Shown here piece by piece: positions 1-8,398 of a stretch of 30,383 bases of DNA. The notes beneath the pieces are model-generated. The model saw nothing but the letters and a program-made list of their open reading frames with translations. It ran no database searches and was not told the DNA's origin. Every line of letters begins with the position of its first letter. The stretch's first letter is position 1. Origin of the DNA: JAKAGZ01 sp964412105 (GTDB lineage Bacteria; Bacteroidota; Ignavibacteria; Ignavibacteriales; Ignavibacteriaceae); contig CAYPNM010000037.1 of assembly GCA_964412105.1 (NCBI GenBank), forward strand, positions 1 to 30,383, given 5' to 3'. The translations under genes and the position numbers were made by a program.

Positions 1-57
1 TCTATAAGAGGAAACATTTATAGTCTGCAGCCAGCATTAATAAAAATTCACTTATAA
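1..57 (+). CDS. possible C-terminal tail of a gene entering from the left
   Basis: Frame 1 is open from the window edge for 18 codons and ends in TAA at 55-57; the other two forward frames close within the first few codons. The encoded tail ends ALIKIHL. It is too short to assign to a family. This may be chance, since 18 open codons is weak evidence in AT-rich DNA. Confidence 0.25.
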   Translation, partial: SIRGNIYSLQPALIKIHL

Positions 58-135
58 ATAGCCTTCCAACAAACTTCGTTATTGTTTCGAAAATCTTTTG
101 TAACTTTATCTCCCAAAATTTTTATATGATTTAAT

Positions 136-209
136 GCGCCCGTAGTTCAACTGGACAGAACGCCGGATTCCGGTTCCGGAGGCTGAGGGTTCGATTCCTT
201 CCGGGCGCA
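136..209 (+). tRNA. tRNA-Arg, anticodon CCG
   Basis: A 74-base cloverleaf can be folded by eye. The acceptor stem GCGCCCG (136-142) pairs with 202-208. The D stem is GTTC/GAAC (145-148, 158-161). The anticodon stem is CCGGA/TCCGG (163-167, 175-179) around the loop TTCCGGT, which puts the anticodon CCG at 170-172. The T stem is GAGGG/CCTTC with loop TTCGATT, and the discriminator base is A209. It reads the arginine codon CGG. The 3' CCA is not encoded, so it must be added after transcription. Confidence 0.97.
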
Positions 210-307
210 CTTTTATCTCTAAATTTTATGGAAGATTGTATATTTTTATTATAAATTTAAAGTCTTATAATTTTTGGAATATTAATATTTAGGCTTAAGG
301 AATAAAT

Positions 308-994
308 ATGCTTACAAAAAAGAAGAAATTATCCAGGAAAGAGATTAAGCAGGATAAGCTTGTTGAATCTTATTATAAAATCTATGGATTTATTCAGGAT
401 AATAAGCAGAGAGTATCCCTTTATGGCGGCTTGCTTGTAGTTCTTATTTTTGCGGCCATTTTTTATGTAAATAACAGAAAGCAGAAGAACGAAACCGCCG
501 CAGTTGAACTTGCACGGGTAATGGATCTGTTTAATGCAGGTAACTATCAGGAGGCGATTAATGGTCAGCCTGGAACGCCAATAATCGGCCTGAAAAAGAT
601 TGTTGATGAGTATGGAAGCACCTCAAATGGTGAAACGGCTAAAATTTTTCTTGCCGATTCTTATAGTCTGCTGGGTAAAACAGACGAGGCTTACAAATAT
701 TATAAAGAATATGACGGAAACATAAAATTATACGAGGCAACTGCCCTGGCCGGACAAGCGTCTTATTTTGCGTCCAAAAACAATTATGCAGAAGCAGCGG
801 AATTGTATGATAAAGCGGCTAAGGTATCAGGATCGGATGTTTTGAATTCCGAATATTTATTAAAGGCAGGCATTAATTATATGAAGGATGGAAAAAATAC
901 AGAGGCCAAAAAGGCCTTTGAAACCGTCCAAAATAATTATAAGAATTCCCCTTCGGCGATGGAAGTCCCAAGATACCTTGTACAGTTAAATTAA
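308..994 (+). CDS. membrane-anchored tetratricopeptide-repeat protein
   Basis: A 228-residue protein with a Lys-rich cytoplasmic N-terminus (first 35 residues), one membrane helix at about 37-54 (GLLVVLIFAAIFYV) and an outward-facing helical-repeat domain. TPR-like motifs occur around residues 78-95, 112-135 and 145-215, for example AEAAELYDKAAK. The layout is that of the YfgM-like/TPR_21 type of single-pass TPR proteins, which act as scaffolds or chaperone partners at the membrane. The exact partner is unknown. The ATG lies just after AAGGAATAA, a usable ribosome-binding site. The gene stands alone between tRNA-Arg and a terminator, so it is probably transcribed by itself or together with the tRNA. 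The family call is by layout; function is not established. Confidence 0.8.
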   Translation: MLTKKKKLSRKEIKQDKLVESYYKIYGFIQDNKQRVSLYGGLLVVLIFAAIFYVNNRKQKNETAAVELARVMDLFNAGNYQEAINGQPGTPIIGLKKIVDEYGSTSNGETAKIFLADSYSLLGKTDEAYKYYKEYDGNIKLYEATALAGQASYFASKNNYAEAAELYDKAAKVSGSDVLNSEYLLKAGINYMKDGKNTEAKKAFETVQNNYKNSPSAMEVPRYLVQLN

Positions 995-1021
995 TAGGTA
1001 TTTTAGCTAAATCTTGAAAAG

Positions 1022-1057
1022 CAAAACCGCGCAAAATCAGTGCGGTTTTGTCATTTT
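1022..1057 (+). terminator. rho-independent terminator after the TPR gene
   Basis: CAAAACCGC (1022-1030) pairs perfectly with GCGGTTTTG (1042-1050) around an 11-base loop, followed by a T-rich run (TCATTTTT). It lies 27 bases after the TPR stop codon and separates that gene from efp. Confidence 0.8.
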
Positions 1058-1115
1058 TAGGTCACTTTTTAACAAAAAACCATCAGTTTTTGTAAATTTT
1101 TGTAAAATTCATTTC

Positions 1116-1146
1116 TTGACTTTCAAGGTCTAATAGTCTATCTTTT
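1116..1146 (+). promoter_or_regulatory. candidate Bacteroidota-type promoter for efp-accB-accC
   Basis: TTG at 1116-1118, a 20-base spacer, then TATCTTTT at 1139-1146. This matches 7 of 8 positions of the -7 consensus TAnnTTTG known from Bacteroidota. It would start transcription near 1152, about 27 bases before the efp ATG, just after the upstream terminator. Position and match are seen; activity is inferred. Confidence 0.5.
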
Positions 1147-1178
1147 TTGCCTATTTATTCACTAATATTATTGAAATT

Positions 1179-1742
1179 ATGGCAGATACATCCGATTTCA
1201 GAAACGGACTCATCATTAAATTTAAAAACGACCTCTATACAATAACAGAATTTCAACATGTAAAGCCGGGCAAAGGTGGAGCTTTTGTCAGAAGCACGTT
1301 AAAGAACCTAAGAACAGGTAAGGTTATCGACAATACATTCAGAGCAGGGGAAAGCATCGACATTATTAGAGTGGAAAGGAGAAAATATCAATATTTATAT
1401 CGTGATGGCGATTTTCTTGTTTGTATGGATAATGAAACCTATGAACAAATAAATATTCCTATTGAATATATAGGAGATAGTTTACAATTCCTGAAGGAAA
1501 GTACCGAAATTGAAATATTATTTAACGGTTCTGAGATAGTAAGCATTGACATTCCAATTTTTGTTAACCTTGAAGTTGTCGAAACCGAACCGGGATTTAG
1601 AGGGGATACTGCGACAGGGGCAAACAAGCCTGCAAAACTGGAAACAGGGGCCTCGATAAATGTGCCCTTGTTCATCAATCAGGGTGATATTCTAAAAGTT
1701 GATACTCGTACTGCTTCCTATGTTGAAAGAGTAAAATCTTAA
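1179..1742 (+). CDS. efp: translation elongation factor P
   Basis: EF-P binds between the ribosomal P and E sites and relieves stalling at consecutive prolines. The 187-residue length is standard and all three beta-barrel domains are present: the KOW-like N-terminus, the OB domain around 66-125, and the C-terminal domain with GASINVPLFINQGDILKVDT. The tip loop KPGKGGAF puts the residue equivalent to E. coli Lys34 at Lys32, so the modifiable lysine is kept. No modification gene (epmA, epmB or ymfI type) is in the window. There is no clear Shine-Dalgarno before the ATG, as is common in Bacteroidota. accB starts 18 bases downstream, and efp-accB-accC is a gene order found in many bacteria. Confidence 0.97.
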   Translation: MADTSDFRNGLIIKFKNDLYTITEFQHVKPGKGGAFVRSTLKNLRTGKVIDNTFRAGESIDIIRVERRKYQYLYRDGDFLVCMDNETYEQINIPIEYIGDSLQFLKESTEIEILFNGSEIVSIDIPIFVNLEVVETEPGFRGDTATGANKPAKLETGASINVPLFINQGDILKVDTRTASYVERVKS

Positions 1743-1760
1743 TATTATAAGGATTTTAAA

Positions 1761-2225
1761 ATGGATTTAAATCTTGTCAAAAAACTTGTGAAGATTGCAA
1801 CTTCAAATGATATTTCCGGCCTGGAAATAGAAGAAAATGGATTCAGAGTAAAAATTGATAAAGAAATTAAAACTGTTCAGACTACTTTTACTAATCCGCA
1901 ATTAGGCACACCCGTTATATCAGGTTCCTCAAATAATGCTCCTATGGCGGCTCCTGTTGAAGAAAAAAAGGCTGAGGCAGAAAATCTGCACGAAATAAAA
2001 TCTCCAATTGTTGGAACGTTTTACAGGGCTCCCGCACCTGATGCAGATCCGTATATTCAGATTGGTGATACGGTTGCTGTTGGGTCTGTATTATGTATTG
2101 TTGAAGCAATGAAATTAATGAACGAGATTGAATCAGATGTGGGAGGAAAGGTCGTTAAGATTTTAGTAGAAAACGGCAAGCCTGTAGAATATAATCAGCC
2201 ATTATTCCTTGTCCAGCCCAGCTAA
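1761..2225 (+). CDS. accB: biotin carboxyl carrier protein of acetyl-CoA carboxylase
   Basis: This 154-residue protein carries biotin between the biotin carboxylase and the carboxyltransferase in the first step of fatty acid synthesis. The C-terminal biotinyl domain (about 77-153) holds the hallmark EAMKLMNE, with the biotinylated lysine at 118. The N-terminal helical domain (1-40) joins it through a Pro/Ala/Glu-rich linker at about 41-75, which also marks it as AccB and not a biotin domain of another carboxylase. The thumb segment SPIVGTFYRAPAPDADPYI is present. accC follows after 48 bases. The carboxyltransferase genes accA and accD are not in this window. Confidence 0.97.
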   Translation: MDLNLVKKLVKIATSNDISGLEIEENGFRVKIDKEIKTVQTTFTNPQLGTPVISGSSNNAPMAAPVEEKKAEAENLHEIKSPIVGTFYRAPAPDADPYIQIGDTVAVGSVLCIVEAMKLMNEIESDVGGKVVKILVENGKPVEYNQPLFLVQPS

Positions 2226-2262
2226 TTTTCTATACAGCTTTTTGCCATAGGCATCACTTTGT

Positions 2263-2269
2263 GAGAGGA
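2263..2269 (+). promoter_or_regulatory. ribosome-binding site fixing the TTG start of accC
   Basis: GAGAGGA lies four bases before TTG at 2274. No ATG or GTG in the same frame lies nearby, so this site supports the TTG as the real start. Confidence 0.7.
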
Positions 2270-2273
2270 TATA

Positions 2274-3608
2274 TTGTTTAATAAAATATTAATTGCTAAT
2301 CGAGGTGAAATTGCTCTCAGAGTAATTAGAACCTGCAAAGAACTTGGAATCAAAACAGTCGCCATTTACTCCGAAGCAGATAGAGACTCTCTGCATGTAA
2401 CCTTTGCTGATGAAGCTGTCTGTATCGGCCCCCCGCAAAGTGCAAATAGCTATTTAAAAATTCCATCAATTATTTCGGCTGCTCAAGTTACCGGTGCAGA
2501 TGCGATTCATCCCGGTTATGGGTTCTTAGCTGAAAATGCAAGCTTTTCTGAAATATGTGCTGAATCGGATATTAAATTTATTGGTCCCACTCCCAAAATG
2601 ATAAATGCAATGGGTGATAAATCCTTTGCAAAAGAAACAATGAAGAAAAACGGCGTACCGGTAATTCCGGGTAGTGATGGAGTTATATCAGAGCTTGATG
2701 AAGCAAAAAGAATTTCTGCTGAGATTGGTTATCCAGTAATTATCAAAGCTTCTGCTGGCGGCGGCGGCAAGGGGATGAGAGTTGTTTGGGACGAGAAAGA
2801 TTTTGATAAAGCTTTCCAGATGGCCAGCACGGAGGCTGAATCGGCTTTTGGGAATCCGGCAGTATATATAGAAAAATTTATAGAAAATCCACGACATGTT
2901 GAAATTCAGGTGATGGGGGATCAACACGGGAATGTTTATCATTATGGCGAAAGAGACTGTTCCGTGCAGCGACGCCACCAAAAACTTATAGAAGAATCTC
3001 CTTCCCCCGCCATTGATCAGGAATTAAGAGAAAAAATGGGGCAAACTGCAATTCTTGGTGCAAAATCAGTAAATTATGAGGGGGCCGGAACTATTGAATT
3101 TCTTCTGGATAAGCATAAAAACTTTTATTTTATGGAAATGAATACCCGTATTCAGGTTGAACATCCGGTAACCGAATACGTTTATGGAGTTGATTTAGTA
3201 AGACAGCAGATTCTGGTTGCTGCCGGAGAAAAGATCGAGTCATTTCCCAAAAGGCCGGTTGGCCACAGTCTGGAATTCAGAATAAATGCTGAGGATCCGG
3301 AAGCAGGCTTTCGTCCATCGCCGGGACAAATTGATTCACTGCATTTCCCGGGCGGTTTTGGAGTCCGTGTCGATTCACATATTTACCACGGATATACCAT
3401 TCCGCCTTATTATGATTCCTTGATTGCAAAGCTGATAGTTTGGGGAAAGAATAGGACGCATGCTATTCAGAGGGGAAAACGAGCTCTTGAAGAATTTACT
3501 GTGGAAGGTATTAAAACAACAATTCCTTTTCACCTGAAAGTTCTTGAAGACGATAGATTTTTAAGCGGGAATTTTGATACAGGTTTTCTGGAAAACTTCA
3601 GATTTTAA
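2274..3608 (+). CDS. accC: biotin carboxylase subunit of acetyl-CoA carboxylase
   Basis: Carboxylates the biotin on AccB using ATP and bicarbonate. Its 444 residues match the roughly 450 usual for AccC. The order of parts is intact: the N-terminal Rossmann-like domain starts FNKILIANRGEIALRVIRT, the ATP-grasp domain has Lys116, Lys158 and the glycine-rich loop GGGGKGMR (162-169), and the active site has ERDCSVQRRHQK, Glu288 and Arg292 in MEMNTRIQVEHPVTE. The C-terminal biotin-carboxylase domain includes INAEDP. The start is TTG, supported by GAGAGGA four bases upstream and by the expected N-terminal sequence. It is co-directional with accB after 48 bases and is probably co-transcribed with efp and accB. 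Confidence 0.97.
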   Translation: MFNKILIANRGEIALRVIRTCKELGIKTVAIYSEADRDSLHVTFADEAVCIGPPQSANSYLKIPSIISAAQVTGADAIHPGYGFLAENASFSEICAESDIKFIGPTPKMINAMGDKSFAKETMKKNGVPVIPGSDGVISELDEAKRISAEIGYPVIIKASAGGGGKGMRVVWDEKDFDKAFQMASTEAESAFGNPAVYIEKFIENPRHVEIQVMGDQHGNVYHYGERDCSVQRRHQKLIEESPSPAIDQELREKMGQTAILGAKSVNYEGAGTIEFLLDKHKNFYFMEMNTRIQVEHPVTEYVYGVDLVRQQILVAAGEKIESFPKRPVGHSLEFRINAEDPEAGFRPSPGQIDSLHFPGGFGVRVDSHIYHGYTIPPYYDSLIAKLIVWGKNRTHAIQRGKRALEEFTVEGIKTTIPFHLKVLEDDRFLSGNFDTGFLENFRF

Positions 3609-3642
3609 TTTTAACTTAGTAAGCAATTAATTAACCATTTCG

Positions 3643-3680
3643 GGATTCTTATCGCGAGGGGCTCACCATCGGAGGAATCC
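3643..3680 (+). repeat. GC-rich inverted repeat between accC and gcvH
   Basis: GGATTC (3643-3648) pairs with GAATCC (3675-3680), enclosing a small nested GAG/CTC hairpin (3656-3664). The insert is markedly richer in G and C than the flanking AT-rich spacer. It is followed by TTATTT, so it could be a weak terminator of the efp-accB-accC unit, or an interspersed palindromic element. No second copy was noticed in the window. Confidence 0.4.
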
Positions 3681-3706
3681 TTATTTAAAGAAACATTGAG
3701 GCTTAA

Positions 3707-4087
3707 ATGAACATTCCATCCAACTTAAAATATACCAACGATCACGAATGGATTTTAGTCGAGGGCAATAAAGGTACAATAGGAATTACTGATTACGCTC
3801 AGGGTGAATTGGGAGATGTTGTCTATGTTGATATTGATCCTAATATAAAGGAGATAAAAGCAGGTGAATCATTTGGTACGATTGAGGCGGTTAAAACGGT
3901 AAGTGAATTATTGGGACCTTGTTCAGGAAAAATTACTGAAATAAATAAAAGTTTGACCGACAGTCCTGAAGTTGTCAATTCTGATCCCTATGGCAAAGGC
4001 TGGATGATAAAAATTGAAATAACCAACAGCTCTGATCTGGATAGCTTGCTTGATAGTGAAGCTTATAAAAAATTGATAGGTCAGTGA
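3707..4087 (+). CDS. gcvH: glycine cleavage system H protein (lipoyl carrier)
   Basis: This 126-residue protein shuttles the methylamine group of glycine on a lipoyl arm between the P, T and L proteins, and can serve as a lipoyl donor in lipoate relay pathways. The sequence starts with the family signature YTNDHEWI. The lipoylated lysine is Lys63 in GTIEAVKTVSEL, and the C-terminal NSDPYGKGWMIKIE is typical. gcvT, gcvP and lipoate enzymes are not adjacent, so this is an isolated gcvH as in many Bacteroidota. It sits 98 bases after accC and is closed by a strong terminator. Confidence 0.97.
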   Translation: MNIPSNLKYTNDHEWILVEGNKGTIGITDYAQGELGDVVYVDIDPNIKEIKAGESFGTIEAVKTVSELLGPCSGKITEINKSLTDSPEVVNSDPYGKGWMIKIEITNSSDLDSLLDSEAYKKLIGQ

Positions 4088-4157
4088 TTGGTTAAATGAC
4101 AAAGGATAATTTATTTTCCTCCGCAATTATTTTTTAGGTTACTGATATACTTTATTG

Positions 4158-4192
4158 AAAACAAAATCCTGGATGGGGGATTTTGTTTTTAT
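4158..4192 (+). terminator. rho-independent terminator after gcvH, close to guaA
   Basis: AAAACAAAATCC (4158-4169) pairs perfectly over 12 bases with GGATTTTGTTTT (4178-4189) around an 8-base loop, and the T run continues to 4190. It ends only about 20 bases before the guaA ATG, so it may also lie in the guaA leader. Confidence 0.85.
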
Positions 4193-4210
4193 TTTAAATA
4201 TTCCCGTTGA

Positions 4211-5755
4211 ATGCAGCACAAAGAAACAATTTTAATTATAGATTTCGGTTCGCAATTTACACAGCTTATAACAAGGCGTATCAGGGAATCAAATGTTTAC
4301 TCTGAAATCCATCCTCATACAATCACTATTGAGCAAATTCAAAAAATAAATCCGGTTGGAATTATTCTTTCCGGTGGTCCAATGAGCGTATATGATGATG
4401 GGGCTCCCAAAGCGGATAAATCAATTTTTGAGTTAAAAAAACCAATACTTGGTATATGCTATGGGATGCAATTAATCTGTCTTAACTCCAACGGAATAGT
4501 CGAACCTGCAAAGGACAGAGAATACGGTAAAGCGACTTTAAGGATTTCCGATCATAGCAATAAACTTTTTAAGAATGTTAGTCAAACTTCCACAGTTTGG
4601 ATGAGTCATGGAGATTATTTAACTAAAATTCCTGATCAATTTGAAGCAATTGCTACTTCTGATTTTTCACCTATTTGTGCAATTTCAAACGAGAAAGAAA
4701 GAATTTACGGAGTTCAATTTCATCCGGAAGTAATTCACAGCATTGAAGGCAAAAAGATAATAGATAATTTCCTGTTTGGAATTTGTGACTGCACAGGAGA
4801 CTGGACATCACATAATTTTGTTGAGGAATCGATAAAATATATAAGAAATCTTACAGGTGATTCTAAAGTAATATGTGCTCTCAGTGGAGGGGTCGATTCT
4901 ACTGTTGCTGCAGTCCTTGTTAAAAAAGCTATTGGTAAAAACCTTATCTGTATTCATATTGATACCGGATTGATGAGAAAGAATGAAAGTGCTGAGATTG
5001 AAAAGATCTTTGATAGGCAATTGATGCTTAATGTAAAATATATAAACGCATCTGAAAAATTCCTTAAAAAACTTGAAGGAGTTTCCGAACCGGAAAAGAA
5101 AAGGAAAATCATCGGTAATACATTTATTGAAGTTTTTGAGGAAGAGTCGAAAAAAATTGAAAATGTAGAATATTTGGTACAAGGTACCTTATATCCTGAT
5201 GTAATTGAATCAACACCTGTTAAAGGCGCATCGGTTACAATAAAGACACATCACAACGTTGGCGGGTTGCCCGAAAAAATGAATTTCAAATTAATTGAAC
5301 CCTTTAGGGAACTTTTTAAAGATGAGGTTCGAAATGTTGGAAGGGAATTAAATATTCCTGAATCATTTATTGAAAGACATCCATTTCCCGGACCGGGTTT
5401 AGCCGTAAGAATTATGGGTGAAATTACAAAATCGAAGCTTGACATTCTTCGGGAAGCCGACGATATTTTTGTAAAGGGTCTTCAAAGTGCTGGACTTTAT
5501 AATAAAATATGGCAAGCTTTCTGTGTTTTGCTCCCTGTGCAAACTGTTGGGGTAATGGGCGATTTTCGAACCTACGAAAATGTTCTGGCTCTAAGAGCTG
5601 TCACTTCCACAGATGGTATGACCGCCGATTGGTTCAGATTTGACAGCGATTTTCTTGCAGATATTTCTAATAAAATTATTAACAAAGTTAGGGGGATTAA
5701 CAGGGTAGTGTATGATATTAGTTCTAAACCGCCTTCTACAATTGAGTGGGAATGA
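4211..5755 (+). CDS. guaA: GMP synthase (glutamine-hydrolysing)
   Basis: Converts XMP, ATP and glutamine to GMP, the last step of guanine nucleotide synthesis. The 514 residues hold both expected halves. The class I glutamine amidotransferase (1-190) has catalytic Cys83 in GICYGMQ, with His171 and Glu173 in VQFHPEV. The ATP pyrophosphatase has the P-loop SGGVDS at 225-230, followed by the dimerisation domain that ends in the characteristic IEWE. The ATG has no obvious Shine-Dalgarno. A terminator lies directly upstream, and the next gene overlaps the stop by four bases (ATGA), so guaA heads a coupled unit running into the TPR genes. Confidence 0.98.
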   Translation: MQHKETILIIDFGSQFTQLITRRIRESNVYSEIHPHTITIEQIQKINPVGIILSGGPMSVYDDGAPKADKSIFELKKPILGICYGMQLICLNSNGIVEPAKDREYGKATLRISDHSNKLFKNVSQTSTVWMSHGDYLTKIPDQFEAIATSDFSPICAISNEKERIYGVQFHPEVIHSIEGKKIIDNFLFGICDCTGDWTSHNFVEESIKYIRNLTGDSKVICALSGGVDSTVAAVLVKKAIGKNLICIHIDTGLMRKNESAEIEKIFDRQLMLNVKYINASEKFLKKLEGVSEPEKKRKIIGNTFIEVFEEESKKIENVEYLVQGTLYPDVIESTPVKGASVTIKTHHNVGGLPEKMNFKLIEPFRELFKDEVRNVGRELNIPESFIERHPFPGPGLAVRIMGEITKSKLDILREADDIFVKGLQSAGLYNKIWQAFCVLLPVQTVGVMGDFRTYENVLALRAVTSTDGMTADWFRFDSDFLADISNKIINKVRGINRVVYDISSKPPSTIEWE

Positions 5756-6654
5756 ATAAAGAAGGAAATAAATATCAGTTTGAATATAAAATGAAAATGG
5801 CAAAAGAATTTGAAGCCTCTGGCAGACTTTTGCATGCGGTACAGCTATATAACAATCTCATCGAGGAATATCCTGAAGAGTCGGAAGCCTATTTTAACTT
5901 AGCAGATCTGTATGAGCATTTCGATCAGGTTGATGCCGGTACCAACTTATTGAAAAAATTACTAAACCGTGATTCTGAAAATAAAGTAGTCAGAATATTT
6001 CTTGGCCAGTACCTTATGAGAAATGAAAAATGGCGGGAAGCAAATAATATATTGAAATATATAGCTGTCGAAGATGAGCCGGTTGTTTCATTCTTTCTTG
6101 GATATTCTTATTTTAAGCTGAAGAATTATGAACGTTCAAAGACTAATTTTTTGAATTTTATCTCGATTGAGGAGCATTCTGAGCTTGTGCAAGAGGCCTA
6201 TTTGTACATTGCAAAAATTGAAGTTGAGTTATCGGATTATAAAAATGCTTTAGCTTTTGCAAAAAAGGCTGAAGTGCTTTATGAAAATTCGTGGGAGTTA
6301 AATGCCATTTATGCGATTTCATATTTTAATTTAGGGATGTACACTCATGCTATTGATCCGGTGGAAAAAGCTATAAAAGTAAATTCAAGAGAAAAGTCAC
6401 TCAAGGAACTGGCTGGAAAAATCTATTTAAAAACAGGGGATTTTTTGAAAGCAGAGGAAAACTTTTTAAAGTATATTGAGCTAAATGAGACAGTTTCATC
6501 TGAATTATATTCGAATCTTGGAGAAGCTTGCTTCAAAGGTAGAAAGCCAAAGGACGCAATAGCATATTATGAAATGGCACTGAAACTTGATCCTGAAAAT
6601 CAATCAGCTTTAAGAGGAATTAAAAATGCAGCGTTTGCACTCGAGAATGGTTAG
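5752..6654 (+). CDS. cytoplasmic tetratricopeptide-repeat protein
   Basis: About 300 residues made almost entirely of TPR helices, for example LLHAVQLYNNLIEEYPEESEAYFNLADLYE near the N-terminus and PKDAIAYYEMALKLDPENQ near the C-terminus. It has neither a signal peptide nor a membrane helix, so it is probably cytoplasmic. I place the start at ATG 5752, where ATGA overlaps the guaA stop; a GTG six bases upstream is possible but lies deeper in guaA. The tight coupling to guaA and the 7-base gap to the exported TPR protein suggest a shared transcript. TPRs bind other proteins, but the partner cannot be read from the sequence. Confidence 0.8.
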   Translation: MNKEGNKYQFEYKMKMAKEFEASGRLLHAVQLYNNLIEEYPEESEAYFNLADLYEHFDQVDAGTNLLKKLLNRDSENKVVRIFLGQYLMRNEKWREANNILKYIAVEDEPVVSFFLGYSYFKLKNYERSKTNFLNFISIEEHSELVQEAYLYIAKIEVELSDYKNALAFAKKAEVLYENSWELNAIYAISYFNLGMYTHAIDPVEKAIKVNSREKSLKELAGKIYLKTGDFLKAEENFLKYIELNETVSSELYSNLGEACFKGRKPKDAIAYYEMALKLDPENQSALRGIKNAAFALENG

Positions 6655-6661
6655 GTAGAAA

Positions 6662-8398
6662 ATGGATAAAAAGAGATTATTAATAATATTATATTTTATG
6701 TTCTTTTGTGGCATTATAAACGCCCAAAATGATGATGCTGTGCGTGAATTTCAAATCGGACTAAATTTATATGATACTCAAAACTATAATGATGCTCTGC
6801 AGATCTTTAATCAAATACTGGGAAATGGTGAACTAAATTCAAGGACAACAGTATCTTATTTATTTAAGGGTAAAACTCTTCTAAAATTAAGCCGTCTGGA
6901 TGAAGCCATTCAAACTCTAAATCAGTTCATTAATTCTTACCCAAACAGTATCTATTGTGATGAGGCAAGAATGGTAATTACAAAATGCTATAAAGAAGAA
7001 GGGAAATATTTAAATGCTTTTAAGGAATCGAATAGTATAATTGAATTTGGGCAGTCATCAGAATATGTTTCGCGAGCGCGTTCTATATCTGAAAAATTGG
7101 CTTTTAACTATTTAACCCCTGAAGATATAAAAAAAGTCTATGAAACTGCTGGATCTGATAAATTAAAACCTTTTCTACTTCTTGTGCTGGGCAAATTATA
7201 TATAGTGCAAGGGAACTCTGATGAAGGTTTGAAAGCCCTTTCAAAAATTAATGATCTTTATCCTGATAGTCCTGATAATATTGAGGCAAAAGGGTATAAT
7301 GCGGCACCCATAAAAGATTTCTCTGCAAATGTTAATGGAGCGCTTATTGGAGTTATGCTTCCATTATTTTCCGGTGATTCGTCAGCCACCATTGGTCCGG
7401 TTAATGAAATTCTTGAAGGGATTAAATTTGCCGTTTCACAGTATAATCGTTCGCATATTAACAAAATCGGACTGGTTATTCGTGATACTAAAAGAAGTAA
7501 AGAAAAAATACTAGAAATAGCAAACGAGTTTAAGCAAATCCCTTCATTAAAAACAGTTTTGGGACCTGTCTTTAGTGATGAGGTAACAGCTGCTGCCAAT
7601 GCTTTCGCGGGGAGTGATATTAAAATTATTTCTCCAACGGCAACTGACAACGATCTAGCAAGATTGGATAATAATGTTTACCAGGCAAATCCTTCTTTTG
7701 CTGTCAGAGGCAAAACAATGGCTGATTTTATTTTTTACAATGAAAAAAAGATAAAGATCGGTGTTGTTAATTCAAATATGGGTTATGCTCAGAAACTTGC
7801 CGATGCCTTTATTAATGAATTTGAAAAAATCGGTGGACAGGTTCTAACGCATCAGATTTATCCCGCAAATAGCATAGAGATTACACCTGAGATAAACAAT
7901 ATTCTGCCATTTGCAAATTCTCTTGAAGGGCTGTATGCTCCAGTCTCAGATAAGAACGATGCAACTGTAATTCTATCAAGCCTTGTGCTTGACAGCCTTT
8001 ATCTTCCTATGTACGGCAACCAGGACTGGTTTTTAGCAAATGGCTTGGAAACATCAACAACGTTAAGTAATAATCTGATAATTTCTTCTGATTACTTTAT
8101 AGATTTTAAGGATCCACAATTTGAGGATTTGAGTAAAAAATTTTCCACGGAAAGTGGGAAAGAAATGAATAGAAACGTGTTGTATGGTTATGATGTAACA
8201 GATTTCCTATTGGGAATTATAAATTCTTCCAATAATGATGCCGATAGGATTACTCAATTAATTAATTCAGGAAAGGTCTTTAAAGGCTATCATAATAATT
8301 TGTTGTTTGACATAAATCACGTGAATAAATTCTTGAATTTTATAAAATATAAAAATGGACTTTATCAATTATTAACGAGGTATAACTCTATAAACTAA
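6662..8398 (+). CDS. exported TPR plus type 1 periplasmic-binding-protein-like protein, LpoA-like layout
   Basis: The 578 residues begin with a signal peptide (cut after about residue 22, INAQ|N). A TPR region follows (about 23-215; DALQIFNQIL, RLDEAIQTLNQFINSYPNS). The C-terminal half (about 225-565) starts GALIGVMLPLFSG, with SPTATDNDLARL and the ribose/leucine-binding-protein type 1 fold pattern of the Peripla_BP_6 group. N-terminal TPR plus C-terminal PBP-like fold is the layout of LpoA, the outer-membrane activator of the cell wall synthase PBP1A. There is no lipobox here, however, so it would be soluble in the periplasm. A ligand-sensing protein or an uptake component is the alternative. 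No ABC permease is nearby. It overlaps nothing but supplies radC's ribosome-binding site at its stop. Confidence 0.75.
   Translation: MDKKRLLIILYFMFFCGIINAQNDDAVREFQIGLNLYDTQNYNDALQIFNQILGNGELNSRTTVSYLFKGKTLLKLSRLDEAIQTLNQFINSYPNSIYCDEARMVITKCYKEEGKYLNAFKESNSIIEFGQSSEYVSRARSISEKLAFNYLTPEDIKKVYETAGSDKLKPFLLLVLGKLYIVQGNSDEGLKALSKINDLYPDSPDNIEAKGYNAAPIKDFSANVNGALIGVMLPLFSGDSSATIGPVNEILEGIKFAVSQYNRSHINKIGLVIRDTKRSKEKILEIANEFKQIPSLKTVLGPVFSDEVTAAANAFAGSDIKIISPTATDNDLARLDNNVYQANPSFAVRGKTMADFIFYNEKKIKIGVVNSNMGYAQKLADAFINEFEKIGGQVLTHQIYPANSIEITPEINNILPFANSLEGLYAPVSDKNDATVILSSLVLDSLYLPMYGNQDWFLANGLETSTTLSNNLIISSDYFIDFKDPQFEDLSKKFSTESGKEMNRNVLYGYDVTDFLLGIINSSNNDADRITQLINSGKVFKGYHNNLLFDINHVNKFLNFIKYKNGLYQLLTRYNSIN

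Noticed and set aside
3707..4087. gcvH as the E2 lipoyl domain of a dehydrogenase complex
   Set aside because: Length, N-terminal YTNDHEWI and the C-terminal block are those of the free H protein.
4088..4210. Purine riboswitch before guaA
   Set aside because: The conserved purine aptamer core and its loop sequences are not present; only a terminator-like hairpin is seen.
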